Positions 15,936 through 24,824 are shown, numbered from the stretch's first letter. The stretch is DNA of 64,000 nucleotides from JANXVR01 sp034667405 (GCA_034667405.1 JAXDJX010000019.1:186001-250000), one strand, 5' to 3'. Translations and numbers: made by a program. The notes: generated from the letters alone by a model not told the origin.

Positions 15936-17686
15936 GCAGCCACCATGGTCTCGCGCCGAGCGATCAACCGAACGAACAGCAACGCGACCACCGCCCAGGC
16001 GAATGCGAGCCCCAGGGCAGAAGCGCCCGTGTCGTTCGCGCCGTAGGCGATGACGCTCCCCCACAGGATGGTGATCACGGCTGCCTTGAAAGCCGGCTCC
16101 CGTTCGAGGATCCCCCGCAGGCCGGGCCGGGGGCTCAACACCGCCCACAGAGCCAACGGGACTCCGGCAACCGGCAGCACTGCGAATGGGTGCGTGACCA
16201 GCAGCTTCAAACCGATCCGGAGCCGTTCCGCCACCGTTGCGACGAACCCACCAGCGTTGTCCGACCCCTCGGCGAAGTGGGTGATGTGCGTTGCCGAAGA
16301 CGCCAAGTAGCGCTGCGTCAGAACCACCAGCACGGTTCCCACCAACGCCGAAGCTCCCGCGGTGAGGACGGTTCGGACCACGGACGCGCGCGATCGTACG
16401 CCCCACCACGATCCCGCAACCGCGCAGAGCGTGATCGCTCCCCCCAGGTCTGACCCGAACCACGGCGAGCCGACCACGATCCCAACGGCGAACAACAGCG
16501 CCGCGCCCGCCCAGACATGCCGGAGTCCGAGCGCCACGGATACCGCCGAGCCCAGCACCAGCCCGAGGAACGCGTTCGGGAGGCCGAAGAACCGGCCGCC
16601 GTCCAACTGGGATCCGCCCAACAACGGGGTTACCGCCCCGGGCCAGTCCATCGCTGCTTCGACTGCGAGCACGCAGAGCACCACGGTGCCGAGAGCCACC
16701 ACGGCGGGGACGGCCCCCTTGCGCCGCCCGATCACGACGATCGCGGTCGTCAGCATCGCCGTGACACCGATCAAGAACGGGATCACTCCCGCGTAGGTGA
16801 GCCGAGGGAGCCGGCCGACCTCCAACAACGCCAGCCCCAGCGGAACGATGGAGATCCCTGCCCACGCCGCGGACGTCCGGAGCCGATCCGATACCTGCGG
16901 ACCTCGCAACCCGACCACAAGCGCGAAGAGGGCGACCAGCGCCGTGTACACGCCTGCGGCCACACCGATCGGGACGGTCAGCCGTCGCTGGTCGCGGTAG
17001 CGCTGATACAGCGCGAACGGCCCCGGCGCGTCCGACGCGCGGATCTCGGCGCCGATCGTCCCCGACGGCACGGGAGCGCCGACCAGGTGGGCGATCGAGA
17101 CTGCGATATCCGAGGTCGTGACCGCCCCGACCCGGCGGGTTGAATCCGAGGTGAGCGAGGGGAAGGTGGTCGGTGCGGGTGACCGCTGCATCGCGGCCCG
17201 GATCTGATCGGCAGTTCCGCTCGCGACGATCAGGACGCCGAGTTCATCGCCCGCTTGCACATCCCCCGGGGAAGGAGCCGTCGAAATGAAGATCAGCGTG
17301 CCGGGCTGGCCCGCCGGGAACAGGTTGACCGCCACCGCCGCTTCCTTGTCGAACAGTGCCCCCAGATGGGCGCCGTCGACGTTTCCATCCGCCCCCGTCA
17401 TCGAGCCACCGTCAACGTGCCGATACGGTGGGTTGCCCCCGCCGAACACCCCCTGGAGCGTTGTCGCAAGAGAGAGCCGCTGGCTCACCAGCGCCGCGCC
17501 GCCCAGCGAGGCCAGGGCATAGGCGCGAGGATCCCCTGCGAACACGTCGTTGAATCCAGCGTCTGAGAACGTCACCACGATCACGGTCGCCGTACCGGAT
17601 GCTGCCGCCTCCGCGGGCGACCCCGTCCCGAAACCGGCGACCAGCCCCAGGAAGAAGGGTCCGGCCATCCACCGGCGAACCCTCAC
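15932..17686 (-). CDS. Large membrane protein with degenerate alkaline-phosphatase-like outer domain
   Basis: 584-residue protein: N-terminal signal peptide (RWMAGPFFLGLVAGFGTG ... AEAAA), an extracytoplasmic domain to ~residue 235, then about ten transmembrane helices. The end of the outer domain (LTSDSTRRVGAVTTSDIA ... LVGAPVPSGTIGAE) resembles the C-terminal part of alkaline phosphatase-superfamily domains, and GGRFFGLPNAFLGLVLGSAV resembles the membrane part of a family of large actinobacterial/firmicute membrane proteins of unknown function. The catalytic front half of the phosphatase fold seems shortened. Start overlaps the murA stop (ATGA), suggesting an envelope role. Function unknown. 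Confidence 0.6.
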   Translation of the reverse strand: MRVRRWMAGPFFLGLVAGFGTGSPAEAAASGTATVIVVTFSDAGFNDVFAGDPRAYALASLGGAALVSQRLSLATTLQGVFGGGNPPYRHVDGGSMTGADGNVDGAHLGALFDKEAAVAVNLFPAGQPGTLIFISTAPSPGDVQAGDELGVLIVASGTADQIRAAMQRSPAPTTFPSLTSDSTRRVGAVTTSDIAVSIAHLVGAPVPSGTIGAEIRASDAPGPFALYQRYRDQRRLTVPIGVAAGVYTALVALFALVVGLRGPQVSDRLRTSAAWAGISIVPLGLALLEVGRLPRLTYAGVIPFLIGVTAMLTTAIVVIGRRKGAVPAVVALGTVVLCVLAVEAAMDWPGAVTPLLGGSQLDGGRFFGLPNAFLGLVLGSAVSVALGLRHVWAGAALLFAVGIVVGSPWFGSDLGGAITLCAVAGSWWGVRSRASVVRTVLTAGASALVGTVLVVLTQRYLASSATHITHFAEGSDNAGGFVATVAERLRIGLKLLVTHPFAVLPVAGVPLALWAVLSPRPGLRGILEREPAFKAAVITILWGSVIAYGANDTGASALGLAFAWAVVALLFVRLIARRETMVAA

Positions 17687-18951
17687 GGGAGCACGGATGA
17701 GGAATGCTCGCGTACCGCGGTCGCTCCCAGGGTCGCGAGCTTCGCCTCGAAGTCCTCGTACCCCCGGTCCACGTGGTGCATGTCCGAGATCTCTGTGACA
17801 CCTTCTGCGCAGAGAGCCGCGATCACCATGGCAGCTCCCGCCCGGATGTCGAGGGCACGAACGGGAGCCGCAGAGAGCCGGTCCACGCCGCGGATGACCG
17901 CGTGGTGCCCTTCGGTTCGGATATCCGCGCCCATGCGGCGGAGCTCGTCGACGTAGAGGAAACGACTCTCGAAGACGTTCTCCGTGGCGATGCTGGTCCC
18001 GCCCGCCGTAGCGAGTGCGGACATGAGGATGGGTTGGAAGTCGGTCGCCAGGCCCGGATACGGGAGCGTGACGAAATCGACCGCTCGCGGGCGGTCCTCC
18101 TGTCGGATCCGCAGGCCGCCGTCGGTCACCTCGATGGATGCACCCGCGTCGCCGAGCTTCGTCAAGGGGATCTCGAGGTGATCCTGCCGGCCACCGAGCA
18201 GTTCGATGTCACCACGGGTGGCGACCGCCGCCATCGCCCAGGTTCCCGTCTCGATGCGGTCCGCGACTACCGTATGGCTCGCGGGGACGAAGGTGTCCAC
18301 CCCGTGGATCTCGATGGTGCTGCTGCCGGCTCCTCCGATACGGGCCCCCATCTGTGTCAGGAAGACCGCGAGGTCGGCGATCTCGGGCTCACGGGCGGCG
18401 TTGTCGATGACGGTGGTGCCGCGAGCTGCGACGGCGGCCATCAGGAGGTTCTCGGTGGCACCGACGCTCGGGTAGTCCAGGGTGATCGTTGCGCCGCGAA
18501 GTTCCGTCGCTGTCGCCAGCAGGAACCCGTGCTCACCGTGGATCTCCGCACCCATCTTCTGCAGACCACGGATGTGCAGGTCGATCGGACGGGAACCGAT
18601 GGCGTCGCCGCCCGGCATCGCCACCTGCGCGCGGCCACGCCTGGCGAGGAGTGGTCCCAGGACGACGATCGAAGCACGCATCTGACGGACGAGTTCGTAG
18701 GGGGCTTCTTCGGATGCGAGGGATGTGGCGTCGATCGAGACAGACGCGCCGTTCCACGAGACGATGGCTCCAAGGTGTTCCAACACCTCGCCCATGAGCC
18801 GGCAATCCAGGATGTGCGGAACATTGGTGAGGACGCTCTCTCCGGGCGCCAAGAGGGAAGCCGCCATGAGCTTGAGGGCAGCGTTCTTCGCGCCGGAGAT
18901 GGGGATCGAACCGGAGAGCCGGGCACCCCCAGTCACGAGCAGTCGGTCCAT
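17683..18951 (-). CDS. murA: UDP-N-acetylglucosamine 1-carboxyvinyltransferase, Cys-to-Asp active-site form
   Basis: 422-residue MurA, first committed step of peptidoglycan precursor synthesis (PEP + UDP-GlcNAc). Family marks: GARLSGSIPISGAKNAALKL at the N-terminus (K22/N23), RPIDLHIRGLQKMGAEI and the C-terminal HHVDRGYEDFEAKLATLGA. The loop residue that is Cys115 in E. coli is Asp116 here (MPGGDAIGS, codon GAC), as in M. tuberculosis MurA, so the enzyme should be naturally insensitive to fosfomycin. The ATG is chosen over longer frames; TAGAAT lies 8 nt upstream. Heads a run of overlapping genes to prsW and follows the atp operon, as in Mycobacterium. Confidence 0.95.
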   Translation of the reverse strand: MDRLLVTGGARLSGSIPISGAKNAALKLMAASLLAPGESVLTNVPHILDCRLMGEVLEHLGAIVSWNGASVSIDATSLASEEAPYELVRQMRASIVVLGPLLARRGRAQVAMPGGDAIGSRPIDLHIRGLQKMGAEIHGEHGFLLATATELRGATITLDYPSVGATENLLMAAVAARGTTVIDNAAREPEIADLAVFLTQMGARIGGAGSSTIEIHGVDTFVPASHTVVADRIETGTWAMAAVATRGDIELLGGRQDHLEIPLTKLGDAGASIEVTDGGLRIRQEDRPRAVDFVTLPYPGLATDFQPILMSALATAGGTSIATENVFESRFLYVDELRRMGADIRTEGHHAVIRGVDRLSAAPVRALDIRAGAAMVIAALCAEGVTEISDMHHVDRGYEDFEAKLATLGATAVREHSSSVLP

Positions 18952-18959
18952 GGGTCTCG

Positions 18960-18965
18960 ATTCTA
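18960..18965 (-). promoter_or_regulatory. Predicted -10 (TAGAAT) of the murA operon, leaderless
   Basis: TAGAAT ends 8 nt before the murA ATG in the 76-bp gap after atpC; there is no Shine-Dalgarno. This gives murA and its downstream envelope genes a promoter independent of the ATP synthase operon. Confidence 0.55.
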
Positions 18966-19027
18966 GGGAATGGAACGCCCGGAGCTCGCAGCCGCTCGTG
19001 GAGTTCCGATGAAGAGCCGGTCTAGGC

Positions 19028-19420
19028 TCAGTCCCCGAGGGCCACCCTGGCCGCAGCCTTGTCGATCGCGCGCTTGACCTCAGGATCGGATCCATCGTCC
19101 GCTGCTCGAAGTTCCTCCAGCCTGTTCCGCGCGGCGTCGACGTCGATATCGCCGACCAACTCGGCACCGGAGGCCAAGACATCGGCGCGGGTTACCCCAT
19201 CTTCGGTGGACACGTGGAGGAACCCGCCGTCGACGATCGCTACGACGTCGTCACCGGTCTCACGGGTGATCTTCATCGGCGCGACGGCGAGCTGGACCAG
19301 CATCGGCATGTGCTCTCCCAGGATCCCGACCATGCCGTCGACCCCACGAGCGACCAGGAGGGTGCCCTCGCCCGCCCACACCTCGCGTTCAGGCGTGACG
19401 ATGTGGACCTCGACCGGCAC
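19028..19420 (-). CDS. atpC: ATP synthase F1 epsilon subunit
   Basis: 130-residue epsilon subunit. The N-terminal beta-sandwich is clear (VHIVTPEREVWAGEGTLLVA, GMVGILGEHMPMLVQL, VAIVDGGFLHV), followed by the two-helix C-terminal domain (DIDVDAARNRLEELRAADD ... VKRAIDKAAARVALGD). It links gamma to the c-ring and can restrain ATP hydrolysis. GTG start overlaps the atpD TAG by one base (TAGTG). Last gene of the atp operon. Confidence 0.93.
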   Translation of the reverse strand: MPVEVHIVTPEREVWAGEGTLLVARGVDGMVGILGEHMPMLVQLAVAPMKITRETGDDVVAIVDGGFLHVSTEDGVTRADVLASGAELVGDIDVDAARNRLEELRAADDGSDPEVKRAIDKAAARVALGD

Positions 19421-20847
19421 TAGGCTGCTTCCATCTTCTTCGCGTTCTCGACGGCTTCCTCGATGCCGCCGACCAACAGGAATGCCTGCTCGGGCAGATG
19501 ATCGTAGTCGCCCTCGCACAATCCCTTGAAGGACGCGATCGTCTCGTCCACCGGCACATACTTGCCAGCGATCCCGGTGAACTGCTCCGCCACGAAGAAC
19601 GGCTGGGACAGGAAGAGCTGGATGCGTCGCGCGCGGGAAACGATGACCTTGTCTTCCTCGGAGAGCTCGTCCACACCGAGGATGGCGATGATGTCTTGCA
19701 GGTCTTTGTTGCGCTGCAAGATCTCCTGCACGCGGCGCGCGACGTCGTAATGCGCCTGTCCGACGTAGCGCGCATCCAAGATCCGTGAGGTCGAGTCCAG
19801 CGGGTCCACCGCCGGGTAGATCCCCAGCGACGCGATGTCGCGGCTGAGGACCGTGGTCGCGTCCAGGTGGGCGAACGCCGTGTGGGGCGCCGGGTCGGTG
19901 ATGTCGTCCGCAGGTACGTAGATCGCCTGCAGCGACGTGATCGAGCGACCCTTCGTGGAGGTGATCCGCTCTTGGAGCACGCCCATCTCGTCGGCGAGTG
20001 TGGGCTGGTAGCCCACGGCGCTCGGCATCCGTCCGAGCAACGTGGAAACCTCCGAGCCCGCCTGCGTGAACCGGAAGATGTTGTCCACGAACAGGAGCAC
20101 GTCCTTGCGCTCCACGTCGCGGAAGTACTCCGCCATGGTGAGCGCGGAGAGCGCCACGCGAAGCCGCACGCCCGGCGGTTCGTCCATCTGACCGAACACG
20201 AGCGCGGTCTTCTCCAGCACACCGGATTCCTGCATCTCCAGGAAGAGGTCGTTCCCCTCACGGGTCCGTTCCCCGACGCCGGCGAACACCGAGACACCAC
20301 CGTGCTGCTCGGCTTGACGGCGGATCATCTCCTGGATGATGACGGTCTTGCCCACACCGGCACCGCCGAACATCCCGATCTTCCCGCCCTGGACGTAGGG
20401 CTCCAGGAGGTCGATGACCTTGATCCCTGTCTCCAGCATCACGGACTTCGGCTCCAGCTCGTCGAACGGCGGGCTGTCGCGGTGGATGGGCCAGTAGTCG
20501 GCCGCGGTGATCTTGTCCATGGTCGTGTCCAGCGGCTCACCGAGCACGTTGTAGACGTGTCCCAGAACGCCTTCACCCACAGGCACCGTGATGGGCGAAC
20601 CCGTGTTCAACACGGGCGCGCCGCGGACCATCCCGTCGGTCGGCTTCAGCGCGACCGCACGAACCTGGCTGTCACCGATGTGCTGCGCGACCTCGCACGT
20701 GATCGTGGTGGTCTGTCCTTCGAGGGTCACGTCGACCTTCAGGGCCGTGTTGATCTCGGGCAGTTCGGACGGCGGGAATTCCACGTCGATGACCGGGCCG
20801 ATGACCCGGACGACCTTCCCGTTGACGTTCTCGTGTTCAGCTGGCAT
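19420..20847 (-). CDS. atpD: ATP synthase F1 beta subunit
   Basis: 475-residue catalytic subunit of F1. Walker A GGAGVGKTV near residue 160, the catalytic-Glu segment VGERTREGNDL, Walker B DVLLFVDNIFRF and the GYQPTLADEMG segment are all canonical. ATG has a good AAAGGAG site 7 nt upstream. Between atpG and atpC in standard order. Full length, with no insertions. Confidence 0.97.
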   Translation of the reverse strand: MPAEHENVNGKVVRVIGPVIDVEFPPSELPEINTALKVDVTLEGQTTTITCEVAQHIGDSQVRAVALKPTDGMVRGAPVLNTGSPITVPVGEGVLGHVYNVLGEPLDTTMDKITAADYWPIHRDSPPFDELEPKSVMLETGIKVIDLLEPYVQGGKIGMFGGAGVGKTVIIQEMIRRQAEQHGGVSVFAGVGERTREGNDLFLEMQESGVLEKTALVFGQMDEPPGVRLRVALSALTMAEYFRDVERKDVLLFVDNIFRFTQAGSEVSTLLGRMPSAVGYQPTLADEMGVLQERITSTKGRSITSLQAIYVPADDITDPAPHTAFAHLDATTVLSRDIASLGIYPAVDPLDSTSRILDARYVGQAHYDVARRVQEILQRNKDLQDIIAILGVDELSEEDKVIVSRARRIQLFLSQPFFVAEQFTGIAGKYVPVDETIASFKGLCEGDYDHLPEQAFLLVGGIEEAVENAKKMEAA

Positions 20848-20850
20848 GGG

Positions 20851-21744
20851 TTACTCCTTTGATGCGCCGGACAGGGCCTCGGCCCCGCCGACGATCTCCA
20901 TGATCTCCGTCGTGATCTCATCCTGGCGGGCGCGGTTCGCCTGCCGGGTCAGCACCTTGATGATCTCTTCAGCGTTCTCGGTTGCGGCCTTCATCGCCCG
21001 ACGCCGCGCTGCGTTCTCGGACGCGGCCGATTCGAGCAAGGCCGCGTAGACCTTCGTGATGAGGTACTGCGGCAGCAGATGGTCCAGGATCTCCGCAGGC
21101 GCCGGTTCGAACAGGTACTCCGCATGGACGGCCTTCGTGCCCGTACCTCCGACCTCTTCTGGGGCGATCGGGAGGAAGCGCTTCTCCGTGGCCCGCGCCG
21201 TGAAGGCGGAACGGAAGTCCGTGTAGGCGCAATAGAGCTCGTCGATCTCGCCGTTCGCGAAGTCTTCGATGAGGCGGCGGCCGATCTCCTCCGCCTTGTC
21301 GTAGGGCGGGACCTCGCTGAAGCCCTGCCATTCTTCGCGCATGGGAACCCCACGGAATCGGAAGTAGCCGACGCCCTTCTTCCCGCAGACGTAGACGACC
21401 GGCTCCAGACCACGTGCCCGTACCGAGGCGATGGAGGTCTCGGCGATCTTCATCACGTTCGAGTTGTAGGAACCCGCGAGCCCGCGGTCGGAGGTCGACA
21501 CGAAGACACCCACCTTCGTGGGGTGTTCGCGCGCCTCGAGCAGCGGGTGGTTCAACGAGCCGGATTGACGCGCCAGGTCCTCCATGGCGCTGGTGAGCTG
21601 AGCCGCGTAAGGGCGGGAGGCCTCTACGCGGGCCTGGGCGCGCACGATCCGTGAGGACGCGATGAGCTCCATGGCCCGCGTGATCTTCATCGTCGACTGG
21701 ACGGACTTGATGCGTCTGCGAACGACCCGGAGTTTGGCTCCCAT
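20851..21744 (-). CDS. atpG: ATP synthase F1 gamma subunit
   Basis: 297-residue central-stalk subunit. The N-terminal helix RVVRRRIKSVQSTMKITRAM and the C-terminal helix (RRRAMKAATENAEEIIKVL then RQANRARQDEITTEIMEIVG) form the rotating coiled coil; the Rossmann-like middle (VSTSDRGLAGSYNSNVMKIA) is conserved. Separated from atpD by 3 nt and from atpA by 4 nt. Confidence 0.95.
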   Translation of the reverse strand: MGAKLRVVRRRIKSVQSTMKITRAMELIASSRIVRAQARVEASRPYAAQLTSAMEDLARQSGSLNHPLLEAREHPTKVGVFVSTSDRGLAGSYNSNVMKIAETSIASVRARGLEPVVYVCGKKGVGYFRFRGVPMREEWQGFSEVPPYDKAEEIGRRLIEDFANGEIDELYCAYTDFRSAFTARATEKRFLPIAPEEVGGTGTKAVHAEYLFEPAPAEILDHLLPQYLITKVYAALLESAASENAARRRAMKAATENAEEIIKVLTRQANRARQDEITTEIMEIVGGAEALSGASKE

Positions 21745-21748
21745 CTAG

Positions 21749-23464
21749 CTATCCCGGCGCGGACGCGTCGGCGTCCCCGGCGGGCTCCGCCTTCGCCTCC
21801 GCTGCTTCGGACGTCGCGGCGACCGGCTCGTCGTCGGGGGCCGAGGACATGCGATCCCAGCCGACGTCGGCCTTCACCTGGTCCGGAGGCGTGGTCTCTC
21901 CCAGCGCCGCACCCGAGCCCGGCCCGGTCTCCGTGGGCCTGAACGTGGTCGCGAATGACTCGATGGCCGACTTCAGCGCTGCTTCGGTCTCGGCCGACAT
22001 GTCGCCGCTGGTGCGGATGGTTTCGAGGATCTCCGGCTGGCGTGTTTCGAGGAACTCCCCCAAGCCCACCACGAACCTCTTGGCGTCCTCAACCGGGTAC
22101 TCGTCGAGGTACCCACCCGTGGCCGCATAGATGAACACGACCTGCTTCTGAACCGGGGCGGGTGCGTACTGAGGCTGCTTGAGCACCTCGATCACGCGGG
22201 CGCCACGAGCGAGCTGCTGCTGGGACGCCTTATCCAATTCCGAACCGAACTGCGCGAAGGCCTCCAGCGCGCGGTACTGCGCCAGGTCGATCCGCAGCCG
22301 GCCGGCGACCTTCTTCATCGCCTTGATCTGTGCCGCGCCACCGACACGGCTCACGGACACGCCGACGTTGATCGCGGGACGGACCCCGGAGAAGAAGAGT
22401 TCGGGCTCCAGGAAGATCTGGCCGTCCGTGATCGAGATGACGTTCGTCGGGATGTAGGCGGAGATGTCGCCGCCTTTGGTCTCGATGATCGGCAAGGCAG
22501 TGAGGGAACCGCCACCCAGCTCGTCGTTCAGCTTGGCGGCCCGCTCCAGTAGGCGAGAGTGCAGGTAGAACACGTCACCGGGATACGCCTCGCGGCCCGG
22601 AGGACGGCGCAGGAGCAGAGAAAGGGTTCGGTACGCGGTGGCTTGCTTGGAGAGGTCGTCGTACACGATCAACGACGCCTCGCCGTTGTACATCCAGTAC
22701 GCGCCGAGCGCCGCGCCGGCATACGGAGCCAGGTATTGGAAGGGCACCGGTGAGGACGCCGCCGCGTTCACGACGGTGGTGTACTCCAGTGCTCCATTCT
22801 CACGCAGTGTCTCGACGACCTCGGCGACCGTAGACGCCTTCTGACCGATGGCCACATAGATACATTTGACCTGCCGGTCCGTGCCCCACAGTTCGCGCTG
22901 CGCGATGATCGCATCGATCGCCACCGCGGTCTTGCCGGTCTGGCGGTCACCGATGATGAGCTGGCGCTGGCCGCGGCCGATGGCGGTCATGGCGTCGATC
23001 GCGGTGATGCCGGTGTAGAGCGGTTCTTTCACCGGCTGTCGACTGACCACGTTGGCGGCCTGGACCTCCAGGTTCCGCGACTCGGTTGAGGCGATAGAGC
23101 CCTTCCCGTCGATCGGACGTCCCAGGGCATCGACCACGCGGCCCAGGAACCCGTCACCGACCGGGATCGAGAGGATGCGCCCCGTCTGCTTGACCGGGTC
23201 ACCCTCCTCGATGTGGGAGGCGTCACCCAAGATGATGCAACCGATCTCGAATTCGTCCAGGTTGAATGCCACGCCGAGGATCCCGCTCGGGAACTCGAGC
23301 AGCTCGTTCGCCATCGCCTGAGGAAGACCCGACACGCGCGCGATGCCGTCACCCGTCTCGATGACGCGGCCGACCTCCTCGCGGTCGATCGACGGTGTGT
23401 AGCTCTCGACGTTCTTCCGCAGGGCTTCGGCGATGCTTGCAGGGTCGATCAGGTTCGATGCCAT
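21749..23464 (-). CDS. atpA: ATP synthase F1 alpha subunit with long acidic C-terminal extension
   Basis: 571-residue non-catalytic nucleotide-binding subunit. Walker A GDRQTGKTAVAIDAI, SLLLRRPPGREAYPGDVFYL and the arginine-finger region FSGVRPAINVGVSVSRVGG are canonical. The core ends near residue 508 (ESFATTF); a ~63-residue tail rich in Ala, Glu, Asp and Pro follows, making the protein longer than the usual 500-550. Mycobacterial AtpA has a shorter C-terminal extension that suppresses ATP hydrolysis; whether this different, acidic tail does so is unknown. Confidence 0.95.
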   Translation of the reverse strand: MASNLIDPASIAEALRKNVESYTPSIDREEVGRVIETGDGIARVSGLPQAMANELLEFPSGILGVAFNLDEFEIGCIILGDASHIEEGDPVKQTGRILSIPVGDGFLGRVVDALGRPIDGKGSIASTESRNLEVQAANVVSRQPVKEPLYTGITAIDAMTAIGRGQRQLIIGDRQTGKTAVAIDAIIAQRELWGTDRQVKCIYVAIGQKASTVAEVVETLRENGALEYTTVVNAAASSPVPFQYLAPYAGAALGAYWMYNGEASLIVYDDLSKQATAYRTLSLLLRRPPGREAYPGDVFYLHSRLLERAAKLNDELGGGSLTALPIIETKGGDISAYIPTNVISITDGQIFLEPELFFSGVRPAINVGVSVSRVGGAAQIKAMKKVAGRLRIDLAQYRALEAFAQFGSELDKASQQQLARGARVIEVLKQPQYAPAPVQKQVVFIYAATGGYLDEYPVEDAKRFVVGLGEFLETRQPEILETIRTSGDMSAETEAALKSAIESFATTFRPTETGPGSGAALGETTPPDQVKADVGWDRMSSAPDDEPVAATSEAAEAKAEPAGDADASAPG

Positions 23465-23468
23465 CGCG

Positions 23469-24005
23469 TTAGCTCCCTAATTGCTGTTTGGCGTTCGTGA
23501 GGCGGCTCGCGACCGAGCCGTCGAAGACTTCGTTACCCACACGGGCGACCAGACCGCCGACCACCGTGGGATCGACGATGATCTTGACCTCGATGTCGTG
23601 GCCCGTCGCCTGGGCGAGCGCTGCCGCGATCCGATCTCGCTGGGCGTCGGTGAGTTCCACCGCGGTCCGCACCTCCGCGACTACGTGGCGGCGGCGCTCG
23701 GCGGCAAGCGCGGCCACTGCGTCTGCGATCGCGCCGAGCTCGCGCGCGTGTCCCGACTCCACCAGGAATCCGATGAGGTTCATCGTGACCGGGTGGGCGC
23801 GATCGTTCAAGAGGTCACGGATGACGGCCTTGCGGTTCTCGGCCGGCAATGCGGCGTCGGTGAGCGCCTCGCGGAGTTCGCCGCTGGCCTCAAGCGCCCG
23901 GGCGAACGCGAACAGCTCGTCCTCGACCTTGCCCAGGGCACCCTCGGCGTCGGCGACGCAGAGCACCGCTTCGGCGTACCCGGCGACCAGCGACTCCTTG
24001 GTCAA
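23469..24005 (-). CDS. atpH: ATP synthase delta subunit (OSCP)
   Basis: 178-residue peripheral-stalk connector. N-terminal helical domain from VAGYAEAVLCVADAEGALG; C-terminal signature region VRTAVELTDAQRDRIAAAL and EVKIIVDPTVVGGLVARVG matches the OSCP/delta family. Start is TTG, overlapping the atpF TGA (TTGA), so it relies on coupling to atpF. Unlike mycobacteria, delta is a separate protein and not fused to a b subunit. Confidence 0.92.
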   Translation of the reverse strand: MTKESLVAGYAEAVLCVADAEGALGKVEDELFAFARALEASGELREALTDAALPAENRKAVIRDLLNDRAHPVTMNLIGFLVESGHARELGAIADAVAALAAERRRHVVAEVRTAVELTDAQRDRIAAALAQATGHDIEVKIIVDPTVVGGLVARVGNEVFDGSVASRLTNAKQQLGS

Positions 24006-24559
24006 CTCAGCTCCCGTTCCCGCTTGGAGGCGACCTGGTCGATGTACTCGTCGATCAGGCGTTCGTGCGCAGACTTGTCGAGGGATTCGCCCACGACGCG
24101 ACCGGCGAGCTCGACGGCGATGTCGCCGACCTGGCTGCGGAGCTCGGCGAAGACGCGATCGCGCTCGGCACGGATCTCCTCCTGCGCGTGCGCGACGATG
24201 CCTTCGGACTCCTGTTCGGCCTTGGCCTGGATGTCACGGCGAAGCTGGTCCGCGGTCTTGCGGGCTTCCTCGATGATCCGGTTCGCTTCGTCCCGCGCCC
24301 CGGCCAGGTTCTGGCGGTACTCCTCGAGGATGTGGTCGGCCTCAAGGCGAGTTGACTCAGCCTTCTCCATCTCTCCCTGGATCTTCAGGCGTCGCTCCTC
24401 CAAGAGCGTGTTCACGCGAGGCACGACGAACTTCATCATGAACGCCAGGAGGATGGCGAAGGCGATAGCCCCCACGATCAATTCGTTCAAGTGCGGGTAG
24501 ATGTCTTTCTTGTCGCTGACGGGTTGGACCTCGGCGAGGACGCCGAACAATGCGAGCAC
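24002..24559 (-). CDS. atpF: ATP synthase Fo subunit b
   Basis: 185-residue stator subunit: short N-terminus, one membrane helix (ELIVGAIAFAILLAFMMKFV) and a long charged coiled coil (VNTLLEERRLKIQGEMEKAE ... RDRVFAELRSQVGDIAVELA). GTG start with GGGAGGTAG just upstream. Single b-type gene, so the stator is probably a b2 homodimer. Confidence 0.93.
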   Translation of the reverse strand: MLALFGVLAEVQPVSDKKDIYPHLNELIVGAIAFAILLAFMMKFVVPRVNTLLEERRLKIQGEMEKAESTRLEADHILEEYRQNLAGARDEANRIIEEARKTADQLRRDIQAKAEQESEGIVAHAQEEIRAERDRVFAELRSQVGDIAVELAGRVVGESLDKSAHERLIDEYIDQVASKRERELS

Positions 24560-24569
24560 GGCTACCTCC

Positions 24570-24824
24570 CTAGATGATGAACGACAGGACGAATCCGAAG
24601 AGGGCCAGCGCCTCGATCAGACCGATACCGATGAACATGATGCCGCGGACCTGTCCCGCATATTCGGGCTGCCGCGCCATGGCTTCGACAGACTTGCCCA
24701 TCAGAACGCCGATCCCGATGCCGGGGCCGATCGCGGCAAGGCCGTACACGAGACCCTTACCTATCGTCTTGAATCCATCATCGGTAATGACACCGACGAG
24801 CGCGTGGAGCACCATTCCCACCAT
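24570..24824 (-). CDS. atpE: ATP synthase Fo subunit c
   Basis: 84-residue proteolipid with two membrane helices: GLVYGLAAIGPGIGIGVLMG and FIGIGLIEALALFGFVLSF joined by the polar loop ARQPE. E71 in LIEALALFG is the ion-carrying carboxylate. The Gln/Ser ligands of sodium-type c subunits are absent (GPGIGIG, no Q), so the enzyme is expected to be proton-driven. Excellent AAGGAGGT ribosome site, fitting its high copy number per complex. Confidence 0.96.
   Translation of the reverse strand: MVGMVLHALVGVITDDGFKTIGKGLVYGLAAIGPGIGIGVLMGKSVEAMARQPEYAGQVRGIMFIGIGLIEALALFGFVLSFII

Noticed and set aside
15936..16865. N-terminal extension of ~310 residues in frame with the CPBP protease
   Set aside because: Gly/Arg-rich and overlaps the real membrane protein in another frame; the ATGA overlap gives a natural start for the protease.
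24570..24824. Possible sodium-type c-ring
   Set aside because: The Gln/Ser sodium ligands are not present around the first helix or beside E71; the pattern is that of proton-binding c subunits.
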